From positions 5,208,001-5,272,000 of the forward strand of contig NC_052479.1 in NCBI RefSeq assembly GCF_009730915.1: a stretch of 64,000 nucleotides of DNA, in the 5' to 3' direction. This DNA is from Dioscorea cayenensis subsp. rotundata (lineage: Eukaryota; Streptophyta; Magnoliopsida; Dioscoreales; Dioscoreaceae). Below, piece after piece: positions 36,945 to 48,003 of the stretch (position 1 is the first letter of the stretch; every line of letters starts with the position of its first letter). The translations under genes and the position numbers were made by a program. The notes beneath the pieces are model-generated. The model saw only the letters and a list, made by a program, of their open reading frames with translations, was not told the origin of the DNA and did not search any database.

Positions 36945-39900
36945 TAAAATTAAAATTACAATATTCTTGTTAGATTTTGAAAGCAATTGATTTAGTTTGA
37001 CTCAACTGAATGACTTTGGACCCAACATACATAAAGAGTGTGACATACACACATGAAAAGAGTTGTGCACTTAAGTGCAACCCCTATCTAACTCTAACCA
37101 AGAGGTCCAAGTCCTATCATTTACAATTGAAGTATTGGTGGATGGCAAAGAAGAAACATTCTGAGTTGCTATGGCAGAGAAGTTGGCATGGAATTCAAGT
37201 TGCCAATTAAATACTATTGAGAGAGAAGGTGGTGGGAAAGCAATGATATATCAGAAGCTACCAAAATGTCCACTGTTTTTCCACCACTAATGCAATCCAC
37301 CTTCCACATTAATTCACACTGTTCCTTCACTGCCATGTTGCCCCATTTTACACTCTCTCCAACATCCGTTCTTTTTCTAATCAAGGCAAACATTTGTATA
37401 GTTATACCTTTGTAAAAACTATATTTGGTTATGCACCTTGATTCATAAATCAACTAACCAAATTTTATAACAAAACAATTTTATATTATTTATTTATTTG
37501 CTTGTACAAAGTGAACATATCATCACACTCCCGCGCTCATTAAATTATCAACTATATTATGAAAAAAAATTGCGCTTACACGCAGTACTATCATAAGGTT
37601 GTTGGCCGATGGTCATTTATTTATTTATTTATTTATTTTCTGTTCAGTTTATTTTTTTTAAAAAAAAATTATCAATATGAGTTTTTAAATTTGCAATTTG
37701 AATGTCAAGCATAGGATTTGCAATTGAATGTTAGTAAATATGATTTTTATTAGAGCATGTTAGTAATTGCACACTTTTACAATAGTATAAATAATTTATA
37801 TATATATATATATATATATAAATAGAATTTTTTTGTTGTTATGTTTAATAGAATATGTATTTTAGTTTATTAGTCTGATTTTATATTAATTAATAATTAT
37901 TTCACAAAAATATTTTATTATTATTTTTATCCACAAGAGTCAAGAAAACATTTGATTTTTCTTCACTCAAGTTTTGTTGTACATCATTCTACATACATTT
38001 TGAGAAATTCATTAAGTGAACAACAAACAAAAGAGAAAAGAGGGGTAAAAAACTCTTTAAAAAAACAAAGAGAATTTACAAGGGAGGAAAAGTAATGCAC
38101 TTGCTCTAAAATCCACACAATTTGTCAACTTGACTGAAATTTCTTACTACAAACAAGAATAAATAAATAAAAAGTCCTTTTTAATATTTTTGGTAAACAA
38201 ATAGAAAGCAGTATGTGTGTTGTGGGTTTGCATGGGATGGGAAGAATGAGTCAAAAAAGAGTGAGAGTTGTAATCATATTATTCCACAATTATTGAGTGG
38301 CCCTCAAGTTTCACAGATCTTTCCAAACTTTTGAACTTGGACCAAAACCAAAACATAGATCCCTTGTTTCTCAATACAAGACAAATCTCATCTTCGTTCA
38401 AACCCCATCACACAATAATCAAAATCAAAATCAAAATAAAACATTTTTTTTCAATATATATATATATATATACCTCTGGATCTATTGGCACCGAGTCCTT
38501 AATATAAAGTGTTTATGTTTTTACTAAAAAGACAAATTCAAATCTCAGCTCATTCAAAATGAGAACACATATATATTGAATTATTAACTCTGCATTTATA
38601 CGCTTTTTGACAATATTTATCCACTTTATATAATTTAAAAATAAAAAATAAAAATTCAGTCATATAATAAAGTTATCTGTATATTAATAATATATTTTAA
38701 TTTTGTTTAACATAAGAAAGTCTCAATAGCGTAATATATAAACACGAAATAATTATAAATCCTAAATGGTAATAAAATTTTTTATTTAAAAAAAAATAGA
38801 AAAAAGAAGTAGGACTAGAGAGTGAAATGAAACTTAGCCAAAAAAAACTTTTTAAACCTTTGTGTGGCTCTTTTACTTTGTGAATGTACCCTACTTTAGG
38901 TGTATTGAGTTTGTCTCAAAATTCTTTTGTTAGGTTGTCAATGATTATTCATGAACATCCCTTAGTTGTACATGCATGGAATTATTTTTACTTTGTACTA
39001 CATAAATAATTATTTGTCAACTAAAAAAATTAAATATGTATATTTTTTATCTCTTTATTCAATCCTATCGTTCAACACAATTTCTGGATATAAAATTGAA
39101 TGTTTATCAATTATGAAAGACTGTAATTGATTGTTTTTCTAAATCACTGATAATATATTGAATATTTTGCAAATATATAGACACAAGAACTAATAATGCA
39201 TTAGTTTTTCAATTTTAAGGAAGAAAAAAAACTTATTTCAATACAAGACTTACAAATTATAAAATAATAATTATCAATTATATTTTTTTATATAGTTAAT
39301 TATACATAATATCTTAGTATTAAAATAAAGAACAGCTGGTTCAGTCAATGAGTTAAATTATTTAATTGTTATGTTAATAATATATAAAAATTGAATAGTA
39401 AAACAACCATGAAATATCAAATTTTTTTAAAAATTAAAGATAACTGTGTGCATATACACATATGTATATATATATATATGTATGCATGTACATAAATAAG
39501 AGACAATGACATGAAATAAGAACAATTTAAGGACCACTAGAACTCAGGTTTGGTTTCTTGGTCCACGCAAACAAGTCAAATAAATAAATAAATAAATAAA
39601 AAGAAATGGAAAGGTTTGAACTCCAAAGTCACTCACAAGAACAGTAAAACATAGAACACAAGTTCTTTACTAAGGACAATAGTGGTTGTGATCTCTTAAA
39701 ATAAAGAGAAGATCACTAGTTTTCTAATCACTATTTTTAATAATAATTATTATTATTTTAATTTCTTTATGTTTTCAATTATTTAATGTTTGATTAGCAT
39801 TAATTAAACTTAAAAAGGATTGTTAGTGTTGGTTCTCTTTGGCATGTTGTCAGTATAGAACCCTAAAAAATGTCCATGGCATGCTAGGGTTTTGTCTTGG

Positions 39901-39960
39901 AATCCTTGCTTTCTTTTTTTACACTGTTCTTTAAAGTCAAACAATTCATTTTTTTCTCTT

Positions 39961-39993
<33 letters not shown>

Positions 39994-41824
39994 TCACATG
40001 ATAAATTTTGGTTCAAAATATATTATTCCTTTTATAACATTGAATTATCTCAATCTACTAATCATGTTATTCTTTATAGAAGTTCAAAACAGAGCGTGTT
40101 TTATTAGTTAATTTATTCTCTAATTATTTCATATGGATTAATGAATTCATATTTGATCTATAATTACTTACTTTAATCCTAAAAGCGTAAGTTGTCAAAA
40201 GTGTGGTTAACTAATCTTATCTTATTGACTTTATTGAATAAGATTCAAATTGTTTGAAAACAGCTCAAAACTTTCCATTAAAGTTTAATATCACTTCAAA
40301 AATCAAACAAACCCAAAGAAAAAAACACAAACAAATAAGATTAAGTCATTTTCCAACTTCTTTTTCCAAGACATTAATTCTTCATGCACCGAAAATCATA
40401 AAAATTATTAGTCATTTTAACATTAACCTTTTTAATGACAAATGAATACTGAAGATTATAGAGAGTCTCAAACATGTTTTCTAAACCAACCCTTAATCTA
40501 TAAAAACGACATAATCGGGTAAATACAAGTGAAACTATGATTATTTTTTTATTTTGAACATCTAACTTTAATTTGTATTATTTTAGTCATTCAATTTTAA
40601 TTTGTGCTCACCAAAAAAAATACTAAAAGGATTTTGGGTAGAACTTGATGACATGTGTGCTATAATTGTCACATTAACACCAATTTGCCTCTCAATTAGC
40701 ATACACAGTAACACGGACATAACATGCCATTGATGAAGAGCATGTGATCACTCTTATTAATATACAGCACATGGAACACTGGGGCTCTCTTTGATAATGT
40801 GACATATTTTAATGTTGAAATGATAAATTCAGCATATATGTCATTAAATTCTCTTTGAGAATCCACTCGATCTCTCTCAGTGAACACAAATTGAATTTGA
40901 ATAACCAAAATGATACAAATTGAAATTTCATGATTAAATTGAAAAATGACTATAATATCATATCCACTCAAGAAACTTTTTTTTTTAAATTATTACATCT
41001 TCACCAGGTGAGAGAAAGTTCAACTCTCAATCTCCTGCATAGAAATTAAATGTTTTAATTGTTAAACTATTAAAGAAAGTTCAACAGTTCAACTCTCAAT
41101 CTCCTGCATAGAAATTAAATGTTTTAACTGTTAAACTATTATTGCAGTGGCAAAAATATCATAACTAACAAAATACTTTTTATTTTTATTTTTATTTTTT
41201 TTTTGGCCCTTCCATATTTTTCTTTCTTTTCTTTAGTTTTGGACATTTTATTATTTTAGTTAGTTAACCCTAAAGAAACACATCCACAAAAATTGAAAGA
41301 ACAATAGAACAAAAAGGAAAGAAAGAATGAAAACAACAAGACTGTCAAGACTACAAGAGAGAGAGAGAGCAATGGATAGATAAATACAGAGAAGAGAAAT
41401 AAGACAAAGGTGTTATCTTTGTTTTTCACTGAAGAAAATGCCAGCCATCTCTGCTCTTTCTCTCTTCCTCAAATAAAAAAAAGCAAAATTGCTCCAAAAG
41501 AAAGAGCTCTATCAACCTCCCCAACACTCCAAATCTCTCAAGCAAACAGAACAAAGATGGCAAGCAATCTCCTTCTCTTCAACATCAACACTACAACCAT
41601 TTCCATCATTCCAAATAAACACAGAGCTAACTCTTCCTCATTCCCACCAAACATTAAACACAACACACTCCAAACAACACCAAACTAGTTTCACTACTAC
41701 TACTACTACTACCACTACTACTATTAATATTACTACTAGTGATACTAATACTACTAAGACTAATTGAGTAGACTACCAAGTCTGATCAAACTAGTTCAGT
41801 GTTGCTTCTTGTGTTGCATTCTTA
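36945..41824. other. Intergenic, no gene recognised; several simple repeats
   Basis: AT-rich sequence without a supported gene. Contents: (TA)n at 37800-37820; a SINE-like repeat at 38478-38630; (AAT)n at 39962-39993; a 69-base tandem duplication (GTTCAACTCTCAATCTCC at 41018 and 41087); and (CTA)n at 41692-41757 just beyond the cyclin stop codon. The 3' UTR of the minus-strand cyclin must lie within about 41400-41824. Confidence 0.6.
38478..38630 (+). repeat. SINE-like dispersed repeat, copy B
   Basis: This is the second copy of the repeat at 34700: TCTATTGGCACCGAGTCCTT, then AAGTGTTTATG, TTTTTACTAAAAAGAC, ATTCAAATCTCA, and an end near ATTTATCCACTTT. It shares word order with copy A but lacks A's internal duplication. 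Confidence 0.4.
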
Positions 41825-42852
41825 TTACTCTGAGCTTTGTCGAGGCCTTTTCGAAGGCCGGTCGGGGGATGAAGGGACCGATGAGCTCTCGCAGCTGAAA
41901 CATGAGCCGATGACGGCGTTCGGGCTGGCCGGGCATGACGGAGAGTATGAGAAATGGTGATTCAATGCAATGTGTTTGTGGGTGTGCTTTGTGGCTTCTT
42001 GGATTACGTGTAAACACTCTTCAATGTGATCCTGAAATTCAAGAAATGTGGGGAAATTTTCAGAGTGTTTGTATAAATTGGCATTTCATCAAACAGTTTT
42101 GTGTGCATTGAAATAAAGGTCGGACCTTTGAGGCGTTGAGCAATGAGAGTGAGCTCTGGATTTGTGGGTCTTGGTCGTCGCCAATGGAGTGGAGAATGGC
42201 GGCGGAGGCCCAGGCGGAGGGAGGATGCTGGACCCATCGCCAGTCGGAGATGGCGGAGAGGAGGGAGGAGGCGCAGGAAAGGTTGAAGTTTGGGAGGAGG
42301 AGGTCGATGAAGCTGAGAGGAGTGACGGGGTTCATGCGCCAGCCGAGAGAGGAGAGGATGAGGAGCTCCATGCGGCGGACGGTCTTGGGCTCGAAGAAAT
42401 AAGATCCATGGCCGCCGCCGTCGTCGTCTTCGGCGCCGGCGGCGGCGGCAAGGGATTGGAGATCGAGGAGGAGAGGGACGTGTTGTTCTTCGACCTTGGC
42501 GGCGAGGGAAAGGCAAGCAATGGCGGAGAGGCGTGACATCCATGGCTTATCAGGCTGGAGATGAAGGCCAGGGCCAGCTCCAGGGAGGAAGCAGCGATCG
42601 AGGTAGTTGACAGCGAGGAGAAAGAGTCGTCGGGGAGAAGCCGATCCGTGCAGTGGCTCTGGCGAGCCATAAGACGATCTGGGAACGGGAAGCGGGGGAG
42701 TAATGGGCGTCAACACCGGAGAAGTGGTCGGAAGGGTGGGATTCGGAGGAGAGGAGGTGGGAGAGATGGGGATGGAAGTCATCAGGGTGAGGGGTGAAGC
42801 GAAGAGGGGAGGAGAAGAGGATGGGGGGTTCAGGGCAGTAGAGAGAGTCCAT
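41825..42852 (-). CDS. CYCD3: D-type cyclin (CYCD3-like), apparent +1 frameshift
   Basis: D cyclins bind CDKA and bring it to the retinoblastoma protein to drive G1/S entry. Exon A is 42852-42126 and exon B 42031-41825, joined by a 94-base GT-AG intron. The start at 42852 gives MDSLYCPEPP, whose LYCPE is the LxCxE Rb-binding motif; the longer frame starting at 42875 lacks it. The N-terminus runs in one frame to ARIGFSPT. One base later the cyclin box continues in another frame: LFLLAVNYLDRCFL, DKPWMSRLSAIACLSLAAKVEE, then the C-terminal box MNPVTPLSFID. Skipping one base at about 42620-42632 restores the family spacing between GF and NYLDR. Exon B supplies the usual D3 tail (HIEECL, SCFSCESSS, SPDRPSKRPR). 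About 310 residues in total. The cyclin-C region looks about a dozen residues short. It is either a base-call error or a young pseudogene. Confidence 0.85.
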
Positions 42853-43825
42853 AGAGAGAGGGAGAGGATGTTCATGGCGTGGATGATGGTGGTGGAGAGG
42901 AGAAGGACGCCATGGATGAAGATGAAGATGAAGAGAAGGTGTTTGTTGAAATGCGGAAGAGAAGAAGAAGAAGAGATGAAAAGAGAGAGAGAGAGGGACT
43001 ACTACACACTGTCACACTGCTTCACTGGCCACTCTCTTTTATTTCTTTTTAATAAATGAATAAATAAATAAATTATTATTATTATTACTAATTTATTTAT
43101 TGATTTATTTTTGTATGTGTGTGTATTAGTTGGACTGAAAGTGAACAGGGAATTTTTGTTTTTTTAAAGCATTTTGGAAAAAAATGTGGGGTTAGAAACT
43201 TTCAGAGTTGATGCTCTGAATGGAGTTAAACAGCTTGAAATTTATTCAAAAGTTATAATTTTTTAAATATTTTTTAATAATATATATATAATAGTATAAT
43301 TTTAATTTTAATAGTGTATAAATTGTGTTAATTATTTATTTATTTATTTTTTTACTGGAATGGAGACAAGTTATGTATTAAGAATATGTACAAGAGTGGA
43401 GTTAATCCCTCTTTATATTCTTGCGCCCTTCACTTTACGTATATCAAATTTAAGATTGTGTATATACTAAATTTTAAATTTGTTCTTTCAACAAGGATAA
43501 ACACCTTACGTATTTAGGGGAGTGGGTGACAATAAACCAAACACATTACTTAAGAGATTAAGTGAGAATAGATCAAGAGACTATTGGATGTGTTAATTGT
43601 TTTAAATGTAATTTAAGCTATAAATGATATTTTAATCTAGAGCTAATTTTAAAGGTGATCTATTTAATTTTAAACCCAACTTGTAACAGGAGTGGGGAAA
43701 TTATATTTTAGACTGATTATAATTTTAATTCAAGTGAAATAGATAACCAAGATTTTTTTTTATTTATTTTAAATTTTCGATTTTATTACGTAAAACTTAA
43801 ATAGAAAAGAGACCAAGAGGTTTTT

Positions 43826-43931
43826 TGTGAGAGACGCGAGAGATATTAGAGTAGAGATGGGTAATAAATTAAATTTTATGTGAGAGACGCGAGAGATATT
43901 AGAGTAGAGATGGGTAATAAATTAAATTTTA
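43826..43931. repeat. Exact 53-base tandem duplication
   Basis: TGTGAGAGACGCGAGAGATA occurs at 43826 and 43879. The bases through GGGTAATAAATTAAATTTTA are identical in both copies. The identity implies a recent event or an assembly artefact. Confidence 0.9.
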
Positions 43932-46289
43932 TGGTGTTTTAAAATAAATAATTTTTTATTTTATTTTTTTAACAATGTCGTTTTTTGTTGCCACTGGTTT
44001 ATGAGCTTTTTGTGCAAACCATGTTGACCATGGAAAGATTTGTCTTTTTTCAATTTATTATTTGAAAAAAATCTATAGAGAACGTCTATTTTATTTCATT
44101 ATATTTTAAAAATAAAAAACACCAACAATTTTTTCTTTGCTTGATTTATTATGTGGACTTTAACTTAGTGCCGACACATTGAGCATTATATCAATAATTA
44201 ATATCCATTTGGTAGAGAAATAAATGGAGGATTCATATTATGATAAATCTATATGTACTAGATTTAATAAATTATAGAATTAAAATGAAGAAAAACCTCA
44301 ATAAAATTTTCAAGATCAATTTCAATGAATATTTTTATTGAAAATTTTGAATATCTAACCGCTTCATGTAGTGTTATTTTCAAAAAGCGTCACCGAACAA
44401 CATTATTAAATCATTGACAAATGCAAACATCAATGATATTCTTAGGAAAAAAAATTTGATTGTTGTTAATTTTAGAAAAAAATAAAAATAAAAACCTATT
44501 TGATACTTTAATATGAGAAGGTTAAAACTTAAGTCAACCAAAATGAAAAAAAAAAATTGATACAAAAAAATACTTGAAATTTCATGTTTGTCTAGGGGTA
44601 AATATGTAAAACATTTTTTTTAAAGAAGTAATTATATGTTTCATAAATAGTAGATGATAATGTCTCATCCAACTTTTGTTGCAATTGCTTTGTTGTTGTC
44701 TCCATACAGGAAAAAAAATGGTTACAGTACCTTTGTCTACTTTTTACAGTTTCTGTTTCCCTCCCAAACATTTCAGTTTTTTAGCTTCATTTTTAAAAAA
44801 AAATTATTCTATTTCATAATAATATGTATATTTTTTTCCCCATAAAATTACTTGTTTTATTTTTAACTTATAAATTGAAAAAATTATAACCCTAACTCCA
44901 TATAAAAAATAGCAACTCCGTGAGCTCAAATTGAAAACTCAAACTCCTAATTTTAATTGGTGTTGACATCCCTAAAATAATTTGAAGTTAATATTAATTC
45001 TAGTAGTTATAATTTTTATTTTACAAAATATTATCATAAAGCAAAGAGAATGAGATAAAAAATTTTATATAAAATTTCAGAGTGGATTTAATTCAAAATC
45101 AAATAACACTTTCCCGCTTCAAAGACAAATGAATATTTAAATTGAAAAAACTTAGTCCACCTCGGTGACTTCTCTACCATTTCAAAGTGAATGCCTTTTA
45201 ATGATTTTTTAAAAACAATTAATTAAAAATAACACCACTGGTAATCATAGTTTCAAATATACAGAAAGAATAAATAAAAGAACAAGATGAAAACAATAAT
45301 AAGGGATTAGATTGATGCTAATGATAAGCAGATAAGTTTAAGAAGTCCATTTAAAAACAAACACAAGACCTGAATACCAGGCTTTCTCCAGCAGCAGCAT
45401 CATCTCAAAATAAAGCAAGAAAGAATAATGACTGCACAAAAATCACTTTGTACTTTGTTAATGACACAATAAAAGCAATTCTTATTCAACAAATCAAGAG
45501 ATCATCATCAATCAAACACAAATTCACCAAAAAAATATAAATAAATATAAGTAAGTAAAAAAATTAAAGCAGAACAACAACAACAACAACAACAACAAGT
45601 CCTCTCTAAAGTTTTTAAACCAAGTAACAGTGAAAGTCAGCAAGAAAGCCACAAACTTTGAACCTGAAAGAGTCTCACCAAACAAAAGGCAACACTCTAA
45701 TTGCCAAATGAAAACAATACACTAACTTTTCTTTTCTCCCTCCTTTTGTTTTTGTTTTGTTTCTTTGCTTTATTCTTTTTTTTTTAAATTTTTATTTTTT
45801 ATCTCTATACCTTTAAAGAAAGAAAGAAAGAAAGCAGGAAGTCCAAAGCATTCATGACTTTGGGGTTTGCAACCAGAGATGATTTCATTAGCAAAGCTGC
45901 AGAAGCCTTAATACTGCAACACTTACCTTTCTTTGTTGAAATGGGAATTACCAGTCTGCCTATACACTTCCCCATGCATATCACTTTAAAAAGAAGAAAA
46001 TGCAACTCAAGTCCCTATGCTCTCTCTCTATACATCTATAACTATATATATATTTATATATAAATATAAAAATACACATTTGTGTGTGTGTGTATATATA
46101 TCTATATCTCTCTCTCTCTCTCTCTCTCTTTCATATGGTCTATTCTTTCTCTTTCCTATCTTTAGTGGGAATAAAGGGAGTGAAGATTGGTGTGGAAAAG
46201 TAAGGCAATGGAGAACATGAAATAGTAGACTTCCTAATGATCCTCTTTTCCTACATCTACCAAATGTGTCCTTACTGTCATGCTCTAAT

Positions 46290-46740
46290 CCTGTTTCTAA
46301 AGTCCAACAAGTAATGACTTTCTATGTTGAGAAATAAAATTCTTATTTCCATGATGAGATGTTTATACTAACCATGTGAAATCAATGTCATATGTGGAAA
46401 ATTGTCTGAATCCTGTTCCTAAGGTCCCAACAACAAGGAGTTTGAATTTTCTTTGCTGAAAAAACATAAAATCACAGTTCTAAGTGAGATGTTTACAGTA
46501 TATTGAATATGTGAGATTCAATGTTATATGTGGAACCTTGTCATATTCCTATTTCTAAAGTTCAATGACAAAGACATTTTTTTTGTCAAAAAACTAAAAT
46601 TCTAGTTCCATGTGAGATGTTTACAGTAAACTACATGAAAACAGTGTCAAAAAATAAAAATCATATTTCTATATGAGATGTTTAAAGTGAACTATGTGAC
46701 ATAAATGTTATATGTGGAGAATTGTCCTGTGGTTTTAGCA
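46290..46740. repeat. Degenerate ~128-bp tandem repeat, about 3.5 copies
   Basis: GAGATGTTTA recurs at 46356, 46486, 46614 and 46675 (spacings 130, 128 and 61, the last copy being shortened). Linked words ATCCTGTTYCTAARGTCC, GAAAAAAYAWAAAATYYT and ATGTTATATGTGGA repeat in the same order. The copies are clearly diverged, so this is an old local satellite. Confidence 0.85.
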
Positions 46741-48003
46741 ATTCAAACATTTACTAATATTTGCAAATCTAAATGTCTAGACTAATGATGACTTGAATAG
46801 TCATCATTGATAGCTAAAATAATGTAGGTGCTTTCATATAAAGAGAAAATGAAATGTGAAATTGCATATGATAAGTCATTTCTATTCTTTCATTTTGTTT
46901 TCCTCTATCTACAATCAGTCAAAGCACATTCTTGTCCTGCTATTTCCAAGGCAAATGAATATGAAAATTAAATCAAGTCAACCTAGAAATTCCATGCATC
47001 ATGAATTATAGACTTTGGAGAATTTAAAAATTATCAGACAGTGCTTTTTTTGGGCAAAAAAAAGGTGGAAAACATTAAAGATGCAATGCATGTAATGAAG
47101 ATAATTAACTAATGAACACTTTCCTAAATGAACCAAGTATGATTTTTCATGAACATGTCTTTCACTTTCTTCTCTTCCTTTCTTTTGCTTCTTCTAATCT
47201 GTCTCACAAGAAATGGCCTTAATCTGATGATATTTAATCTGCCAAATTCCAGTAATGCTTGTGAGAAGACATATATTCCTTTGCAAGGCCCCTTTTGCAA
47301 ATGCTACGAAAATAAGTGCTTACGGTTAAGAGAAAATAAAAGAAAAATAAAATGAAAAATCCTAAAAGCTTTAGTTTTAACTTGCTTGAGCATCCAAGCA
47401 TTACTTTTCCCTTTTGTTTAATTTTTCCGCTTAACTCTATTTTCCATCAATGAAAAACATAACCACAATGCAGAAACATACATGACAGTTATATCAGGAA
47501 GTGAATCCAGCATTTCAAAATCATGCAGTTAAACTAAGAAACATCGTAGAAGGAAGAACAATGATTTTCTCAGTTAAAGGCAAAATACGGAGACCATTTA
47601 AGCACCATCTCTGCAATGCGACAGTTCTACAATATAAAACTAAAAACAACTATTAATAGTACCAAATACAAACAACAGCTAGTAAAATCTTAAAACTCAA
47701 ACTCATCATACGCCTGACTTGCATTATGTTGGATATGATACCTTCCAATCAGTAACGCTGCGCGACCTTAATTTGTTAAGTGCACAGAATATCACAGATT
47801 GAGGAGGTCAAACATCATTCTTTCAGCATCCCCTTATGTATTACAACGTTTGCCGGATTATTTTCCTGCTGAATTTAGAAGATTGGGCAAGTGGTACACC
47901 AGACGAATCATATGTAGTCTGTCAACCATCTACCTCAAGAACCAAGGATCGGATTGATGGAAGTCATGAGCAACACAACAAGCTAAAGTAGTAAATAAAA
48001 CCA

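Larger units (their letters stand above)
42853..48003. other. Intergenic region upstream of cyclin, no gene recognised
   Basis: Next to the cyclin start is a CT-rich leader (minus strand; GA-rich on plus, 42940-43000). Beyond it lie an exact 53-base tandem duplication (43826-43931), (CAA)n at 45570-45598, (TC)n at 46107-46129 and the 128-bp tandem array at 46290-46740. Short ORFs on both strands at 45805-46063 show no domain. The cyclin promoter should lie in the first 1-2 kb; I see no recognisable E2F site. Confidence 0.55.

Noticed and set aside
42004..42875. Several long ORFs on both strands overlapping the cyclin, including a 271-codon minus ORF starting at 42875
   Set aside because: They arise from GC-rich codon use. 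The 271-codon frame contains the real cyclin box but its first 80 residues are an out-of-frame reading of the true N-terminus that starts at 42852.
45805..46063. Overlapping ORFs on both strands (66 and 69 codons)
   Set aside because: No domain or conserved motif recognised; the plus ORF runs into a (TA)n repeat. I considered a microRNA hairpin (GGGAA...TTCCC near 45942-45973) but pairing is limited to the ends.
46290..46740. CRISPR-like array
   Set aside because: Repeats are long (about 128 bp), diverged and contiguous without unique spacers, in a plant nuclear context.
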